15,533 bases of DNA from an uncultured Prevotella sp. (GTDB taxonomy: Bacteria; Bacteroidota; Bacteroidia; Bacteroidales; Bacteroidaceae): positions 1 to 15,533 of the forward strand of contig CAKPTK010000050.1 in NCBI GenBank assembly GCA_934190685.1, read 5' to 3'. How positions within the stretch are numbered: position 1 is the first letter of the stretch; every line of letters starts with the position of its first letter. The translations under genes were made by a program, and so were the position numbers. Shown piece after piece: positions 1 through 6,856 of this stretch. The notes under the pieces are model-generated. The model worked only from the letters and a program-made list of their open reading frames with translations. It made no database searches and had not been told where the DNA came from.

Positions 1-35
1 TTTATGTAAATCTTTTCAAAGAACTCTTTCTTCAT
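1..35 (-). CDS. 5' end of an unidentified leftward gene
   Basis: Only the first 11 codons are inside the window, reading MKKEFFEKIYI on the minus strand and continuing past the left edge. A GGGAG sequence lies 3 nt before the ATG and could serve as a ribosome binding site. A well-formed minus-strand promoter (68-99) sits just upstream and implies a short leader. The promoter, GGGAG and ATG in the right order make this start credible, but eleven residues are too few to name a product. Confidence 0.55.
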   Translation of the reverse strand, partial: MKKEFFEKIYI

Positions 36-67
36 TCGCTCCCGAGCTTGTTTCTCAAAAGCGGATG

Positions 68-99
68 CAAAGGTATGACTTTTTCCGTTACACTCCAAA
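68..99 (-). promoter_or_regulatory. Bacteroides-type promoter for the leftward gene
   Basis: On the minus strand, TTTG (99-96) is followed after exactly 20 nt by TACCTTTG (75-68). This matches the known Bacteroidota pattern of a -33 TTTG and a -7 TAnnTTTG. Transcription should begin near 61, about 25 nt before the ATG at 35. Confidence 0.75.
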
Positions 100-327
100 T
101 ATTACCGGGAAAAATGTTAGGTATTTAACGTTTATTTGCATTAGTGCGCGCAAACAGAGGCTTAGTGCCGGCTTTACACCTTATTTTATTATATAGGGGC
201 ACCGGGTAAAGAAAAACCTTAACCGGGTAAAGAAAAACCTTATAAACACAAAGAGCGACGTTGTCTATAACCTGCCATCACTCTCAACTCAATAAAATGT
301 AAATAAGCATAAAAGAATGGCATAATA
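100..327. other. Intergenic region between divergent promoters
   Basis: No gene is supported between the leftward promoter and the promoter of the BAX inhibitor-1 gene. The stretch is A+T-rich and holds the 21-bp tandem duplication (201-242), an 8-bp palindrome TGCGCGCA (145-152), and an ACCGGGAAAAA sequence (104-114) that weakly resembles the start of the duplicated unit. I saw no tRNA, no convincing hairpin terminator and no open frame with a plausible start. Confidence 0.6.
201..242. repeat. Perfect tandem duplication of a 21-bp unit
   Basis: Positions 201-221 and 222-242 are identical, 21 of 21 bases, with no spacer. The unit begins ACCGGGTAAAG and ends AAAAACCTTA. A 21-bp period is two helical turns, so a protein bound to both units would sit on the same DNA face. 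The repeat lies between two divergent promoters, about 100 bp from each. Its function is unknown. Confidence 0.9.
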
Positions 328-359
328 TTTGTATCTTACATTGATAAATAATAAATTTG
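328..359 (+). promoter_or_regulatory. Bacteroides-type promoter for the BAX inhibitor-1 gene
   Basis: TTTG (328-331), a 20-nt spacer and TAAATTTG (352-359) match the Bacteroidota -33/-7 consensus at every defined position. Transcription should start around 365, leaving a leader of about 25 nt before the ATG at 390. The in-frame TTG at 357 lies inside the -7 element and so cannot be the translation start. Confidence 0.85.
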
Positions 360-389
360 CAACATTATTCATCTTTAAACAACAAGAAA

Positions 390-1100
390 ATGGAAAGAGA
401 CGAACTTTATAGCGCAGTTAGAGAAAAAGAAAGAACACTTTCCACTGCCTTTCCTGCTCTGATGAGCAAAGTGTACACATGGATGGCATTAGCCCTCGTG
501 ATTACCGGCATGACCGCATATGGATTTGCCGAGACAGGACTGACCTTTACCATCATCACCAACCGGGTATTGTTTTGGGGATTGATTATTGCAGAGTTTG
601 CATTGGTATTCAGTATTAGCGGAGCCATCAACCGCATGTCATTGCTAACTGCCACCCTGCTCTTCATTCTCTACTCCGCCATCAACGGAGCCATGCTATC
701 ATCTATATTCTACGCTTTCACCATGTCATCAATTGCCAGTGTATTCTTCATTACGGCAGGCACATTCGGCGTAATGGCAGCAGTGGGATATTTTACCAAG
801 AGCGACCTCACCTCAATGGGCAAGATTCTGTTTATGGCACTCATCGGACTAGTAATCGCGACCGTAGTGAATCTGTTCATGCAGAATCCAGCCTTTGACT
901 TGATTATCAGTTATGTAGGCGTACTTATCTTTGTAGGTTTGACCGCTTACGATTCACAGAAAATCAAGCAAATGATGTTGCAGTGTGACGAGGTGAATGA
1001 GAGCACACAAAAACTCGCAGTCCTCGGTTCGCTCACACTCTATCTTGATTTCATCAACCTGTTCCTTTACCTGCTTCGCATTTTCGGAGATAGAAAATAA
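390..1100 (+). CDS. BAX inhibitor-1 (TMBIM/YccA) family membrane protein
   Basis: This 236-residue inner-membrane protein belongs to the BAX inhibitor-1 family, whose studied bacterial member YetJ is a pH-sensitive calcium leak channel. After a short charged N-terminus (1-26) there are about seven hydrophobic helices. The family signature appears as GLTAYDSQKIK (183-193) and LYLDFINLFLYLLRIFG near the C-terminus (217-233). Asp188 and Asp220 sit where the family has its di-aspartate pH sensor. Length is typical. The ATG at 390 is preferred because a promoter ends at 359 and an A-rich leader precedes it. The gene is monocistronic: own promoter upstream, hairpin terminator at 1139. Family assignment is firm; a calcium role here is inference. 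Confidence 0.93.
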   Translation: MERDELYSAVREKERTLSTAFPALMSKVYTWMALALVITGMTAYGFAETGLTFTIITNRVLFWGLIIAEFALVFSISGAINRMSLLTATLLFILYSAINGAMLSSIFYAFTMSSIASVFFITAGTFGVMAAVGYFTKSDLTSMGKILFMALIGLVIATVVNLFMQNPAFDLIISYVGVLIFVGLTAYDSQKIKQMMLQCDEVNESTQKLAVLGSLTLYLDFINLFLYLLRIFGDRK

Positions 1101-1138
1101 AGATATACAGGATACACCTTATTAATTATAAGTAGAAA

Positions 1139-1178
1139 CCGGAAAGAGCCATTTATCTGTGGTTCTTTCCGGCTTTTT
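1139..1178 (+). terminator. Rho-independent terminator after the BAX inhibitor-1 gene
   Basis: CCGGAAAGAGCC (1139-1150) pairs with GGTTCTTTCCGG (1161-1172) to form a 12-bp stem with one G-U pair and a 10-nt loop, followed by CTTTTT. It separates the membrane-protein gene from the argR promoter that begins 33 nt downstream. Confidence 0.9.
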
Positions 1179-1200
1179 ATTAGCGAATCATAAAAATAAT

Positions 1201-1269
1201 TGCATATTTATTTGCAAGTGCGCATATTTATTCATACTTTTGCACTTGTAAAACGAATAAATATGCAAG
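1201..1269 (+). promoter_or_regulatory. Cluster of ARG-box-like operators at argR
   Basis: Three related elements flank the argR promoter. Element 1 contains GCATATTTATT from 1202 and element 2 the same word from 1222, exactly 20 bp later. Element 3, GAATAAATATGC (1255-1266), is the perfect inverted complement of GCATATTTATTC (1222-1233). Element 3 extended to 1252-1269 matches about 15 of 18 positions of the Bacillus AhrC box consensus as I remember it. Element 1 covers the -33 box, element 2 lies in the spacer and runs up to the -7 box, and element 3 spans the argR start codon. This layout predicts repression of the whole operon by ArgR when arginine is plentiful. Operator function is inferred. 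Confidence 0.75.
1211..1242 (+). promoter_or_regulatory. Bacteroides-type promoter of the arg/pro operon
   Basis: TTTG (1211-1214), a 20-nt spacer and TACTTTTG (1235-1242) match the -33/-7 consensus exactly. Transcription should start near 1249, giving a leader of about 14 nt to the argR ATG. I found no other TTTG/TAnnTTTG pair in the gaps between the following genes, so this is probably the promoter for all ten. Confidence 0.85.
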
Positions 1270-1739
1270 CGATGAGAAGCAAGTCAGATAGGATAGAGAC
1301 ATTGAAGATGATTATCTCAAGCCAACAACTGGGCAGTCAGGAAGAGGTATTGAGAGCTTTATCGGATGAAGGTTTCAACCTGACCCAAGCCACCTTAAGC
1401 CGAGACATGAAGCAACTGAAAGTGGCCAAAGCGGCAAGCATGAATGGGAAATACGTGTATGTACTTCCCAACGAGACCATGTACAGACGTGTCGCCAAGC
1501 CCTCCACTGCCCGCGAGATGCTTCGTTCCCCAGGGTTCATCTCCCTCAGTTTCTCCGGGAACATGGCGGTGGTCAAAACTCGTCCGGGGTATGCAAGCAG
1601 CATCGCCTATGACATAGACAACAATGATATTCCAGAAATACTCGGCACTATTGCCGGAGACGACACCATCTTTATCGTCATGAAAGAAGGGACATCGAAA
1701 CTGCGGTTGAAAAAAGCTTTGGAAGATTATCTTGTCTAA
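1263..1739 (+). CDS. argR: Arginine repressor ArgR
   Basis: ArgR is a hexameric, arginine-responsive DNA-binding protein that controls arginine metabolism genes. The N-terminal winged helix-turn-helix (about 6-75) carries the recognition segment TQATLSRDMKQL (41-52), with the conserved Ser46-Arg47 pair. The C-terminal oligomerisation and arginine-binding domain includes GTIAGDDTIFIV (128-139), with Asp133-Asp134 at the family's arginine-contact position. At 158 residues it has the usual family length. The reading frame stays open upstream to 1200, but that part overlaps the promoter, so the ATG at 1263 is chosen; another ATG at 1272 is possible. Operator-like repeats surround its start, so autoregulation is likely. 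It is the first gene of the operon. Confidence 0.95.
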   Translation: MQAMRSKSDRIETLKMIISSQQLGSQEEVLRALSDEGFNLTQATLSRDMKQLKVAKAASMNGKYVYVLPNETMYRRVAKPSTAREMLRSPGFISLSFSGNMAVVKTRPGYASSIAYDIDNNDIPEILGTIAGDDTIFIVMKEGTSKLRLKKALEDYLV

Positions 1740-1751
1740 GCACCGCCTATC

Positions 1752-1779
1752 AGAGAGAAAGAAGAAAGAGAAGAGAGAA
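1752..1779 (+). other. Uninterrupted 28-nt purine tract in the argR-GNAT gap
   Basis: Positions 1752-1779 are all A or G, and a second GA-rich run follows after a short ATTTATA interruption (to about 1798). The tract lies in the 97-nt gap between argR and the acyltransferase gene. The gap contains no TTTG and no recognisable promoter. The tract might affect mRNA structure or protein binding, but this is speculation. Confidence 0.5.
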
Positions 1780-1836
1780 TATTTATAGGAGAGAGAGATT
1801 TTACTAACGAAGAACAACAAAAACGACATATAGAAA

Positions 1837-2445
1837 ATGGAAGAAATCAAAGTAATGGTTGCCGACACCTCACACGAGAAATACGTTGACACGATTTTGG
1901 AAACAATGGCATCTTCAGCCAAGGTTAGAGGCACGGGTATCGCCCGCCGTTCACATGAGTATGTGGCGACAAAGATGAAAGAAGGCAAGGCTGTCATCGC
2001 CTTGTGCAACGGCGACTTTGTGGGTTTCAGCTATATTGAAACCTGGGGAAACAAACATTATGTGACCACCTCCGGTCTGATTGTCAATCCCGACTATCGC
2101 CATCGTGGTGTGGCCAAGCGCATCAAGAACCTCACGTTCACGTTAGCCCGTCTGCGTTGGCCGAAAGCCAAGATTTTCTCGTTGACAAGCGGTTCTGCCG
2201 TCATGAAGATGAACACCCAGTTGGGTTACCTACCTGTGACTTTCTCCGACTTGACAGATGACGAAGCTTTTTGGAGAGGATGTGAAGGTTGCATCAACGT
2301 GGATGTACTGAAGCGTACCGAGCGTCGTTTCTGCATTTGCACCGGCATGATGTATGACCCTGCAGAACATCCAGATGACAAGCTTCCCATCGAACTGTCG
2401 CAAGAAGAGATTGAGAAAATCAGAGAGAGAGAAGCCAACGCTTAA
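1837..2445 (+). CDS. GNAT acyltransferase, probable N-acylglutamate synthase
   Basis: This 202-residue protein has a GNAT fold. The acyl-CoA pyrophosphate-binding motif A is visible as GLIVNPDYRHRGVAKRI (80-96), with R88xxGxA. The C-terminal third (about 140-202) has several cysteines (Cys149, Cys152, Cys166, Cys168) and an acidic-basic tail not typical of small GNAT enzymes. It lies between argR and argG, where the first step of the pathway, acylation of glutamate, would be expected. No ArgA or ArgJ is otherwise present. I recall, without being able to check, that a Bacteroides gene in this position was proposed from mutant fitness data to be an N-succinylglutamate synthase, which would fit the downstream ArgF'. 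GNAT membership is clear; the substrate is inference. Confidence 0.8.
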   Translation: MEEIKVMVADTSHEKYVDTILETMASSAKVRGTGIARRSHEYVATKMKEGKAVIALCNGDFVGFSYIETWGNKHYVTTSGLIVNPDYRHRGVAKRIKNLTFTLARLRWPKAKIFSLTSGSAVMKMNTQLGYLPVTFSDLTDDEAFWRGCEGCINVDVLKRTERRFCICTGMMYDPAEHPDDKLPIELSQEEIEKIREREANA

Positions 2446-2453
2446 TCGTTGGC
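2434..2453 (+). other. Small hairpin over the GNAT stop codon
   Basis: GCCAACG (2434-2440) and CGTTGGC (2447-2453) form a perfect 7-bp stem with a 6-nt loop that contains the TAA stop. No U-tract follows, so it is not a standard terminator. It could influence mRNA stability or the ratio of downstream expression. Confidence 0.5.
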
Positions 2454-2493
2454 ACACCTTATTTATATATAGAATAATTAAATTCCCAATATT

Positions 2494-3699
2494 ATGGCAG
2501 ACAAGAAGAAAGTTGTAGTAGCTTTTTCTGGAGGACTCGACACCTCCTACACAGTAATGAAACTATCTCATGACATGGGTTATGAGGTGTATGCGGCATG
2601 TGCCAACACCGGTGGTTTCAGCCCAGAGCAGTTAAAGACCAACGAGGAGAACGCCTACAAGTTGGGTGCCAAGGAATATGTGACACTCGATGTGACCCAA
2701 GAGTATTATGAGAAGAGTCTGAAATACATGATTTACGGCAATGTGATGCGCAACAACTGCTACCCCATTTCCGTTTCATCAGAGCGCATCTTCCAAGCCA
2801 TCGCAATTGCCCGCTATGCCAAACAGATTGGCGCAGATGCCATCGCCCATGGTTCTACAGGAGCCGGCAACGACCAAATCCGATTCGACATGACTTTCCT
2901 TGTCATGGCTCCCGGTGTGGAAATTATCACTCTCACCCGCGACCATGCCCTCTCCCGCAAAGAAGAAGTGGACTATCTAAACGCCCATGGATACTTCGCC
3001 GACTTCACCAAACTGAAGTATTCCTACAATGTCGGCATCTGGGGCACCAGCATCTGTGGCGGCGAGATTCTCGACTCCGCCCAAGGCCTGCCAGAAGAAG
3101 CCTATCTGAAGCATGTGACCAAGACCGAGGAAAGCACTTTGAAGATTTCTTTCGAGAAGGGTGAAATCACTGCCGTAAACGGAGAAGCTTTCACTGACAA
3201 GGTGAAAGCCATCCAGAAGATAGAAGAGATTGGCGCCGCCTATGGCATCGGCCGCGACTGCAATGTGGGCGACACCATCATCGGCATTAAGGGCCGTGTG
3301 GGATTTGAAGCCGCTGCGCCCAAGCTCATCATCGAAGCCCACCGTCTGTTGGAGAAATACACCTTGAGCAAGTGGCAGCAATACTGGAAAGACCAAGTAG
3401 CCAACTGGTATGGCATGTTTCTCCATGAGAGTCAGTATCTGGAGCCTGTGATGCCCGACATCGAGGCTATGCTCACCTCCTCACAACGCCATGTGAATGG
3501 TACCGCCATCTTGAAACTCCGTCCGTTGGGATTCGAGACTGTAGGTGTAGACTCTCAGGACGACTTACTGAAATCAAAACTTGGCGAATATGGCGAGATG
3601 CAACACGGATGGACCGCAGAAGAGGCTAAGGGATTCATCAAGGTATTGAGCACTCCGCTCCGCGTCTACTACGGTATTCACCCTGACGAGCAACGATAA
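2494..3699 (+). CDS. argG: Argininosuccinate synthase
   Basis: ArgG joins citrulline and aspartate in an ATP-dependent reaction to form argininosuccinate, the penultimate step to arginine, in the cytoplasm. The ATP pyrophosphatase loop is visible as AFSGGLDTS (10-18), and the second conserved nucleotide and citrulline region as HGSTGAGNDQIRFD (119-132). The 401-residue length fits the family. It starts 48 nt after the GNAT gene and is followed 13 nt later by the small PspC-domain gene. No promoter pattern is visible in front of it, so it is expected to be read from the argR promoter. Confidence 0.97.
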   Translation: MADKKKVVVAFSGGLDTSYTVMKLSHDMGYEVYAACANTGGFSPEQLKTNEENAYKLGAKEYVTLDVTQEYYEKSLKYMIYGNVMRNNCYPISVSSERIFQAIAIARYAKQIGADAIAHGSTGAGNDQIRFDMTFLVMAPGVEIITLTRDHALSRKEEVDYLNAHGYFADFTKLKYSYNVGIWGTSICGGEILDSAQGLPEEAYLKHVTKTEESTLKISFEKGEITAVNGEAFTDKVKAIQKIEEIGAAYGIGRDCNVGDTIIGIKGRVGFEAAAPKLIIEAHRLLEKYTLSKWQQYWKDQVANWYGMFLHESQYLEPVMPDIEAMLTSSQRHVNGTAILKLRPLGFETVGVDSQDDLLKSKLGEYGEMQHGWTAEEAKGFIKVLSTPLRVYYGIHPDEQR

Positions 3700-3712
3700 A
3701 AAGACTGAAGAC

Positions 3713-3907
3713 ATGAAGAAACTCTATTTATCAGACCACGATAAAAAGATTGGCGGCGTATGCGGCGGGCTGGCTGATTATTTCGGCATCGAACCTATCA
3801 TCCTGCGCATCGTATGGTTTGTAGCCACCCTCTTTTATGGAGTAGGTTTTTGGTTATACATCGGTTTTTGGTTGTGTCTTCCCCGCGAAAATAATATTGA
3901 AATATAG
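3713..3907 (+). CDS. Small PspC-domain membrane protein
   Basis: The 64-residue product is almost entirely one PspC domain, with the typical opening KLYLSDHDKKIGGVCGGLADYFGI (3-26 region) followed by a hydrophobic stretch (about 29-57) long enough for one or two membrane passes. PspC proteins in proteobacteria take part in the phage-shock envelope-stress response, but many stand-alone PspC proteins have no known role. The gene lies inside the arginine operon, 13 nt after argG and with a single nucleotide between its stop and the argC ATG, so it is co-transcribed and probably translationally coupled to argC. No other phage-shock genes are nearby. Domain assignment is firm; its function here is unknown. 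Confidence 0.88.
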   Translation: MKKLYLSDHDKKIGGVCGGLADYFGIEPIILRIVWFVATLFYGVGFWLYIGFWLCLPRENNIEI

Positions 3908-3908
3908 A

Positions 3909-4877
3909 ATGATAAAGATAGGAATATTAGGTGGAGCAGGTTACACGGCAGGCGAGCTGATTCGTCTGCTGTTGAACCATCCCGAGGCAGAATTGGAGTT
4001 TGTCAACAGCGAGAGCAATGCCGGCAACAAACTGACCGACGTGCATGAAGGCCTGTATGGAGACACCGACATGGTCTTCACATCCGATATGCCTTTTGAC
4101 AAGGTGGACGTGGTGTTCTTCTGTTTTGGTCATGGCAAGAGTGAGGCTTTTCTGAAAGAGCACCAGATACCTGCCCATGTCAAAATCATCGACCTGGCCC
4201 AGGACTTCCGTCTTGCCGCCCCCGGCAATGACTACGTTTACGGATTGCCGGAAATCAACAAAGAAAAGATTGCCCAGGCACAGCACGTGGCCAACCCTGG
4301 TTGTTTTGCCACTTGCATACAGTTGGGATTGCTTCCCGCCGCCCACATGGGAATCATCCAGCAGGATGTCTCCGTGAACGCCATCACGGGCAGCACCGGT
4401 GCCGGTCAAAAGCCAGGTGCCACCACCCATTTCTCATGGCGCAACAACAATATGAGCATCTACAAGGCATTTCAACACCAGCATGTGCCCGAGATCAAGC
4501 AGAGTCTAAGACAAGAACAAGGAGATTTGAATGCCGGAATCGACTTCATCCCCTATCGTGGAGATTTTGCCCGCGGCATCTTCGCCACAGAAGTGGTAAG
4601 AACCGACAAGCCGATTGAAGACATCGTCGCCGCTTACAAGGCCTTCTACAAAGATGCCAAGTTCACACATTATGTGGACAAGGCGATAGACATGAAACAA
4701 GTAGTGAACACCAACAAGGCTCTTGTCCATTGCGACAAATATGGCGACAAGCTGCTCATTACCTCCACCATCGACAACCTGTTGAAAGGTGCCGTTGGAC
4801 AGGCCGTACAGAACATGAACATCATGTTCGGTATTGACGAGACGTCAGGACTTCATCTGAAGCCCTCTGCATTCTAA
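3909..4877 (+). CDS. argC: N-acyl-gamma-glutamyl-phosphate reductase
   Basis: ArgC reduces N-acetyl- or N-succinyl-gamma-glutamyl phosphate to the semialdehyde using NADPH. The N-terminal Rossmann motif is GILGGAGYTAGEL (5-17), and the catalytic cysteine is Cys132 in NPGCFAT (129-135). At 322 residues it is of the usual type-1 length. The start is set at the ATG at 3909, one base after the PspC stop; the upstream in-frame TTG at 3897 would overlap that gene and is less likely. It is followed 21 nt later by argD, the next enzyme in the pathway. Confidence 0.96.
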   Translation: MIKIGILGGAGYTAGELIRLLLNHPEAELEFVNSESNAGNKLTDVHEGLYGDTDMVFTSDMPFDKVDVVFFCFGHGKSEAFLKEHQIPAHVKIIDLAQDFRLAAPGNDYVYGLPEINKEKIAQAQHVANPGCFATCIQLGLLPAAHMGIIQQDVSVNAITGSTGAGQKPGATTHFSWRNNNMSIYKAFQHQHVPEIKQSLRQEQGDLNAGIDFIPYRGDFARGIFATEVVRTDKPIEDIVAAYKAFYKDAKFTHYVDKAIDMKQVVNTNKALVHCDKYGDKLLITSTIDNLLKGAVGQAVQNMNIMFGIDETSGLHLKPSAF

Positions 4878-4898
4878 TAACTTTTTAAAGAAAACAAA

Positions 4899-6035
4899 AT
4901 GGAATTATTCGACGTATACCCTTTGCTCAACGTGACCATTGACAAAGGCAAAGGCTGTAAGGTGTGGGACGATAAAGGTCAAGAATATCTCGACCTTTAC
5001 GGAGGACATGCTGTCATCAGCATCGGACACAGTCATCCACACTATGTGAAGATGATGACCAACCAACTGAACAAATTGGGATTCTATTCCAACTCGGTCA
5101 TCAACCCCTTGCAACAGCAGCTCGCCAAGCGATTGGGCAAAGTCTGTGGCTACGACAACTACCAACTGTTTCTCATCAACAGTGGTGCCGAAGCCAACGA
5201 GAACTGTCTGAAACTGGCTTCTTTCCACAATGGCCGCACCCGTGTGCTGTCTGCCGAAAAGGCTTTCCATGGCCGCACATCCCTGGCCGTGGAAGTGACC
5301 AACAACCCCAAGATCATTGCCCCCATCAATGACAACCAGCACGTGACCTACCTACCCCTCAACGACCTTGAGGCATGGGAGAAGGAACTTGCCAAAGGAG
5401 ACGTGTGTGCTTGCATCCTCGAGTGCATCCAGGGAGTGGGCGGCATCCGCATGGCCACCAAGGAGTTTGCCCAAGGTCTGCAGGCTGCCTGCAAGAAATA
5501 TGGCACCGTGCTCATCTGCGACGAGATTCAATGTGGCTATGGACGCTCGGGCAAGTTCTTCGCCCACCAATGGCTGGGCATCAAGCCCGACCTCATCTCT
5601 GTCGCCAAGGGCATCGGCAATGGATTCCCGATGGGAGCCGTTCTCATCTCACCGGAATTCAAACCTGTCTACGGACAATTGGGCACCACCTTCGGCGGAA
5701 ACCATTTGGCTTGCACCGCCGCATTGGCTGTGCTTGACGTGATAGAACAAGAGCATCTGGTGGAGAACGCACACGACGTGGGTGAATATCTAATCGGCAA
5801 ACTCAAAGAACTGCAAAAGACCGAGCCCCACATTGTGGATGTGAGAGGAAGAGGCTTGATGATTGGCATTGAACTTGATGTGCCCCACAAGCCCATCCGT
5901 GAAAAGTTGGTTTACGAAGAGCATTGCTTCACAGGTTGTGCCTCGACCAACATTCTCCGTCTTCTTCCACCGCTCTGCTTCACCAAGGCAGAAGCCGATG
6001 ATTTCATCGGCCGTCTGAAAAAGGCGATGGTCTAA
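4899..6035 (+). CDS. argD: N-acyl-ornithine aminotransferase (PLP)
   Basis: ArgD is a class-III pyridoxal-phosphate aminotransferase that transfers an amino group from glutamate to N-acylglutamate semialdehyde, giving N-acylornithine. The PLP-binding lysine is Lys237 in SVAKGIGNGFPMGAV (234-248). The cofactor aspartate is Asp208 in DEIQCGYGRSGKF (208-220), and NSGAEAN (94-100) is the phosphate-contact loop. Its 378 residues fit a compact ArgD. The leader is A-rich (AAAGAAAACAAA) with no clear Shine-Dalgarno sequence, as is common in this phylum. Whether it prefers acetylated or succinylated substrate cannot be read from the sequence; the ArgF' residue points to succinylated. Confidence 0.96.
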   Translation: MELFDVYPLLNVTIDKGKGCKVWDDKGQEYLDLYGGHAVISIGHSHPHYVKMMTNQLNKLGFYSNSVINPLQQQLAKRLGKVCGYDNYQLFLINSGAEANENCLKLASFHNGRTRVLSAEKAFHGRTSLAVEVTNNPKIIAPINDNQHVTYLPLNDLEAWEKELAKGDVCACILECIQGVGGIRMATKEFAQGLQAACKKYGTVLICDEIQCGYGRSGKFFAHQWLGIKPDLISVAKGIGNGFPMGAVLISPEFKPVYGQLGTTFGGNHLACTAALAVLDVIEQEHLVENAHDVGEYLIGKLKELQKTEPHIVDVRGRGLMIGIELDVPHKPIREKLVYEEHCFTGCASTNILRLLPPLCFTKAEADDFIGRLKKAMV

Positions 6036-6056
6036 TCACAAACAAGACAAACGCTT

Positions 6057-6842
6057 ATGAACATATCAGTAATAGGAGCTGGAGCCATGGGCGGCGCTTT
6101 CGTCGACGGCATGCTCAAAGGAGAGATTTTTCAAGCATCCGACATCACCGTGTCAAACCCCACGGAAAAAAAATTGGAACGCTTCGCCTTGAAAGGCGCC
6201 AGTGTGACCACAGACAACAAGGTGGCAGCCACAGGTGCAGACATCGTGAGCGTCTTCGTAAAACCATGGCTACTCGAAGGTGTCATTGAGGAAATCAAGG
6301 AAGAGTTGGACTACGGCAAGCAGATACTCATCATCTGTGCCGCAGGCATCAAAGCCTCACAAATCAAGACTTGGCTCGACAAGGGCGACAATACGTTGCC
6401 GCCGATTTTCCTTGTCATTCCCAACACCGCCATTGCCGTCAAGGCCTCAATGACCTTCATCGTGCCCGTCGGCGCCAATGCGAAAGAGCAGAACATCGTG
6501 ACCAGCATTTTCAACGAGTTGGGCGAGAGCATCGTCACAGAGGAGCGGTTGCTCGGTGCCGGCACCACACTCGCCAGTTGCGGCATCGCCTATGCCATGC
6601 GCTATATCCGTGCTGCCTCCGAGGGTGGTGTGGAACTGGGGTTCCGAGCCGCCGATGCCCAGCGCATCGTGCAGCAGACCGTCAAAGGTGCCGTGGAACT
6701 GCTTCAAGCCAACGGCACTCATCCCGAACAGGAGATTGACAAGGTGACCACACCGGGTGGTCTGACCATCAAAGGACTGAACGAGATGGAACACGCTGGA
6801 TTCACCAGTGCCGTGATTCGCGGACTGAAAGCCGGACTTTAA
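6057..6842 (+). CDS. proC: Pyrroline-5-carboxylate reductase
   Basis: ProC performs the last step of proline synthesis, reducing pyrroline-5-carboxylate with NAD(P)H. The N-terminal dinucleotide motif is GAGAMGGAF (7-15). The C-terminal family signature TTPGGLTIKGL (231-241) is complete, including the conserved threonine and the PGG turn. The 261-residue length is typical. It starts 21 nt after argD and is followed by an 83-nt gap that contains a strong inverted repeat before proB. It lies in the arginine operon with the rest of the proline pathway. Confidence 0.96.
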   Translation: MNISVIGAGAMGGAFVDGMLKGEIFQASDITVSNPTEKKLERFALKGASVTTDNKVAATGADIVSVFVKPWLLEGVIEEIKEELDYGKQILIICAAGIKASQIKTWLDKGDNTLPPIFLVIPNTAIAVKASMTFIVPVGANAKEQNIVTSIFNELGESIVTEERLLGAGTTLASCGIAYAMRYIRAASEGGVELGFRAADAQRIVQQTVKGAVELLQANGTHPEQEIDKVTTPGGLTIKGLNEMEHAGFTSAVIRGLKAGL

Positions 6843-6856
6843 CAGATTATACATTC

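Noticed and set aside
201..242. Tandem repeat as the start of a CRISPR array
   Set aside because: There are only two copies with no spacer between them, and no cas genes in the window.
323..331. TAATATTTG as the -7 element for the BAX inhibitor-1 gene
   Set aside because: It has one base too many for TAnnTTTG and no TTTG at the proper distance upstream. The TTTG within it fits better as the -33 element of the promoter at 328-359.
357..389. TTG start at 357 for the BAX inhibitor-1 gene
   Set aside because: It falls within the predicted -7 promoter element, upstream of the predicted transcription start, so the ATG at 390 is used.
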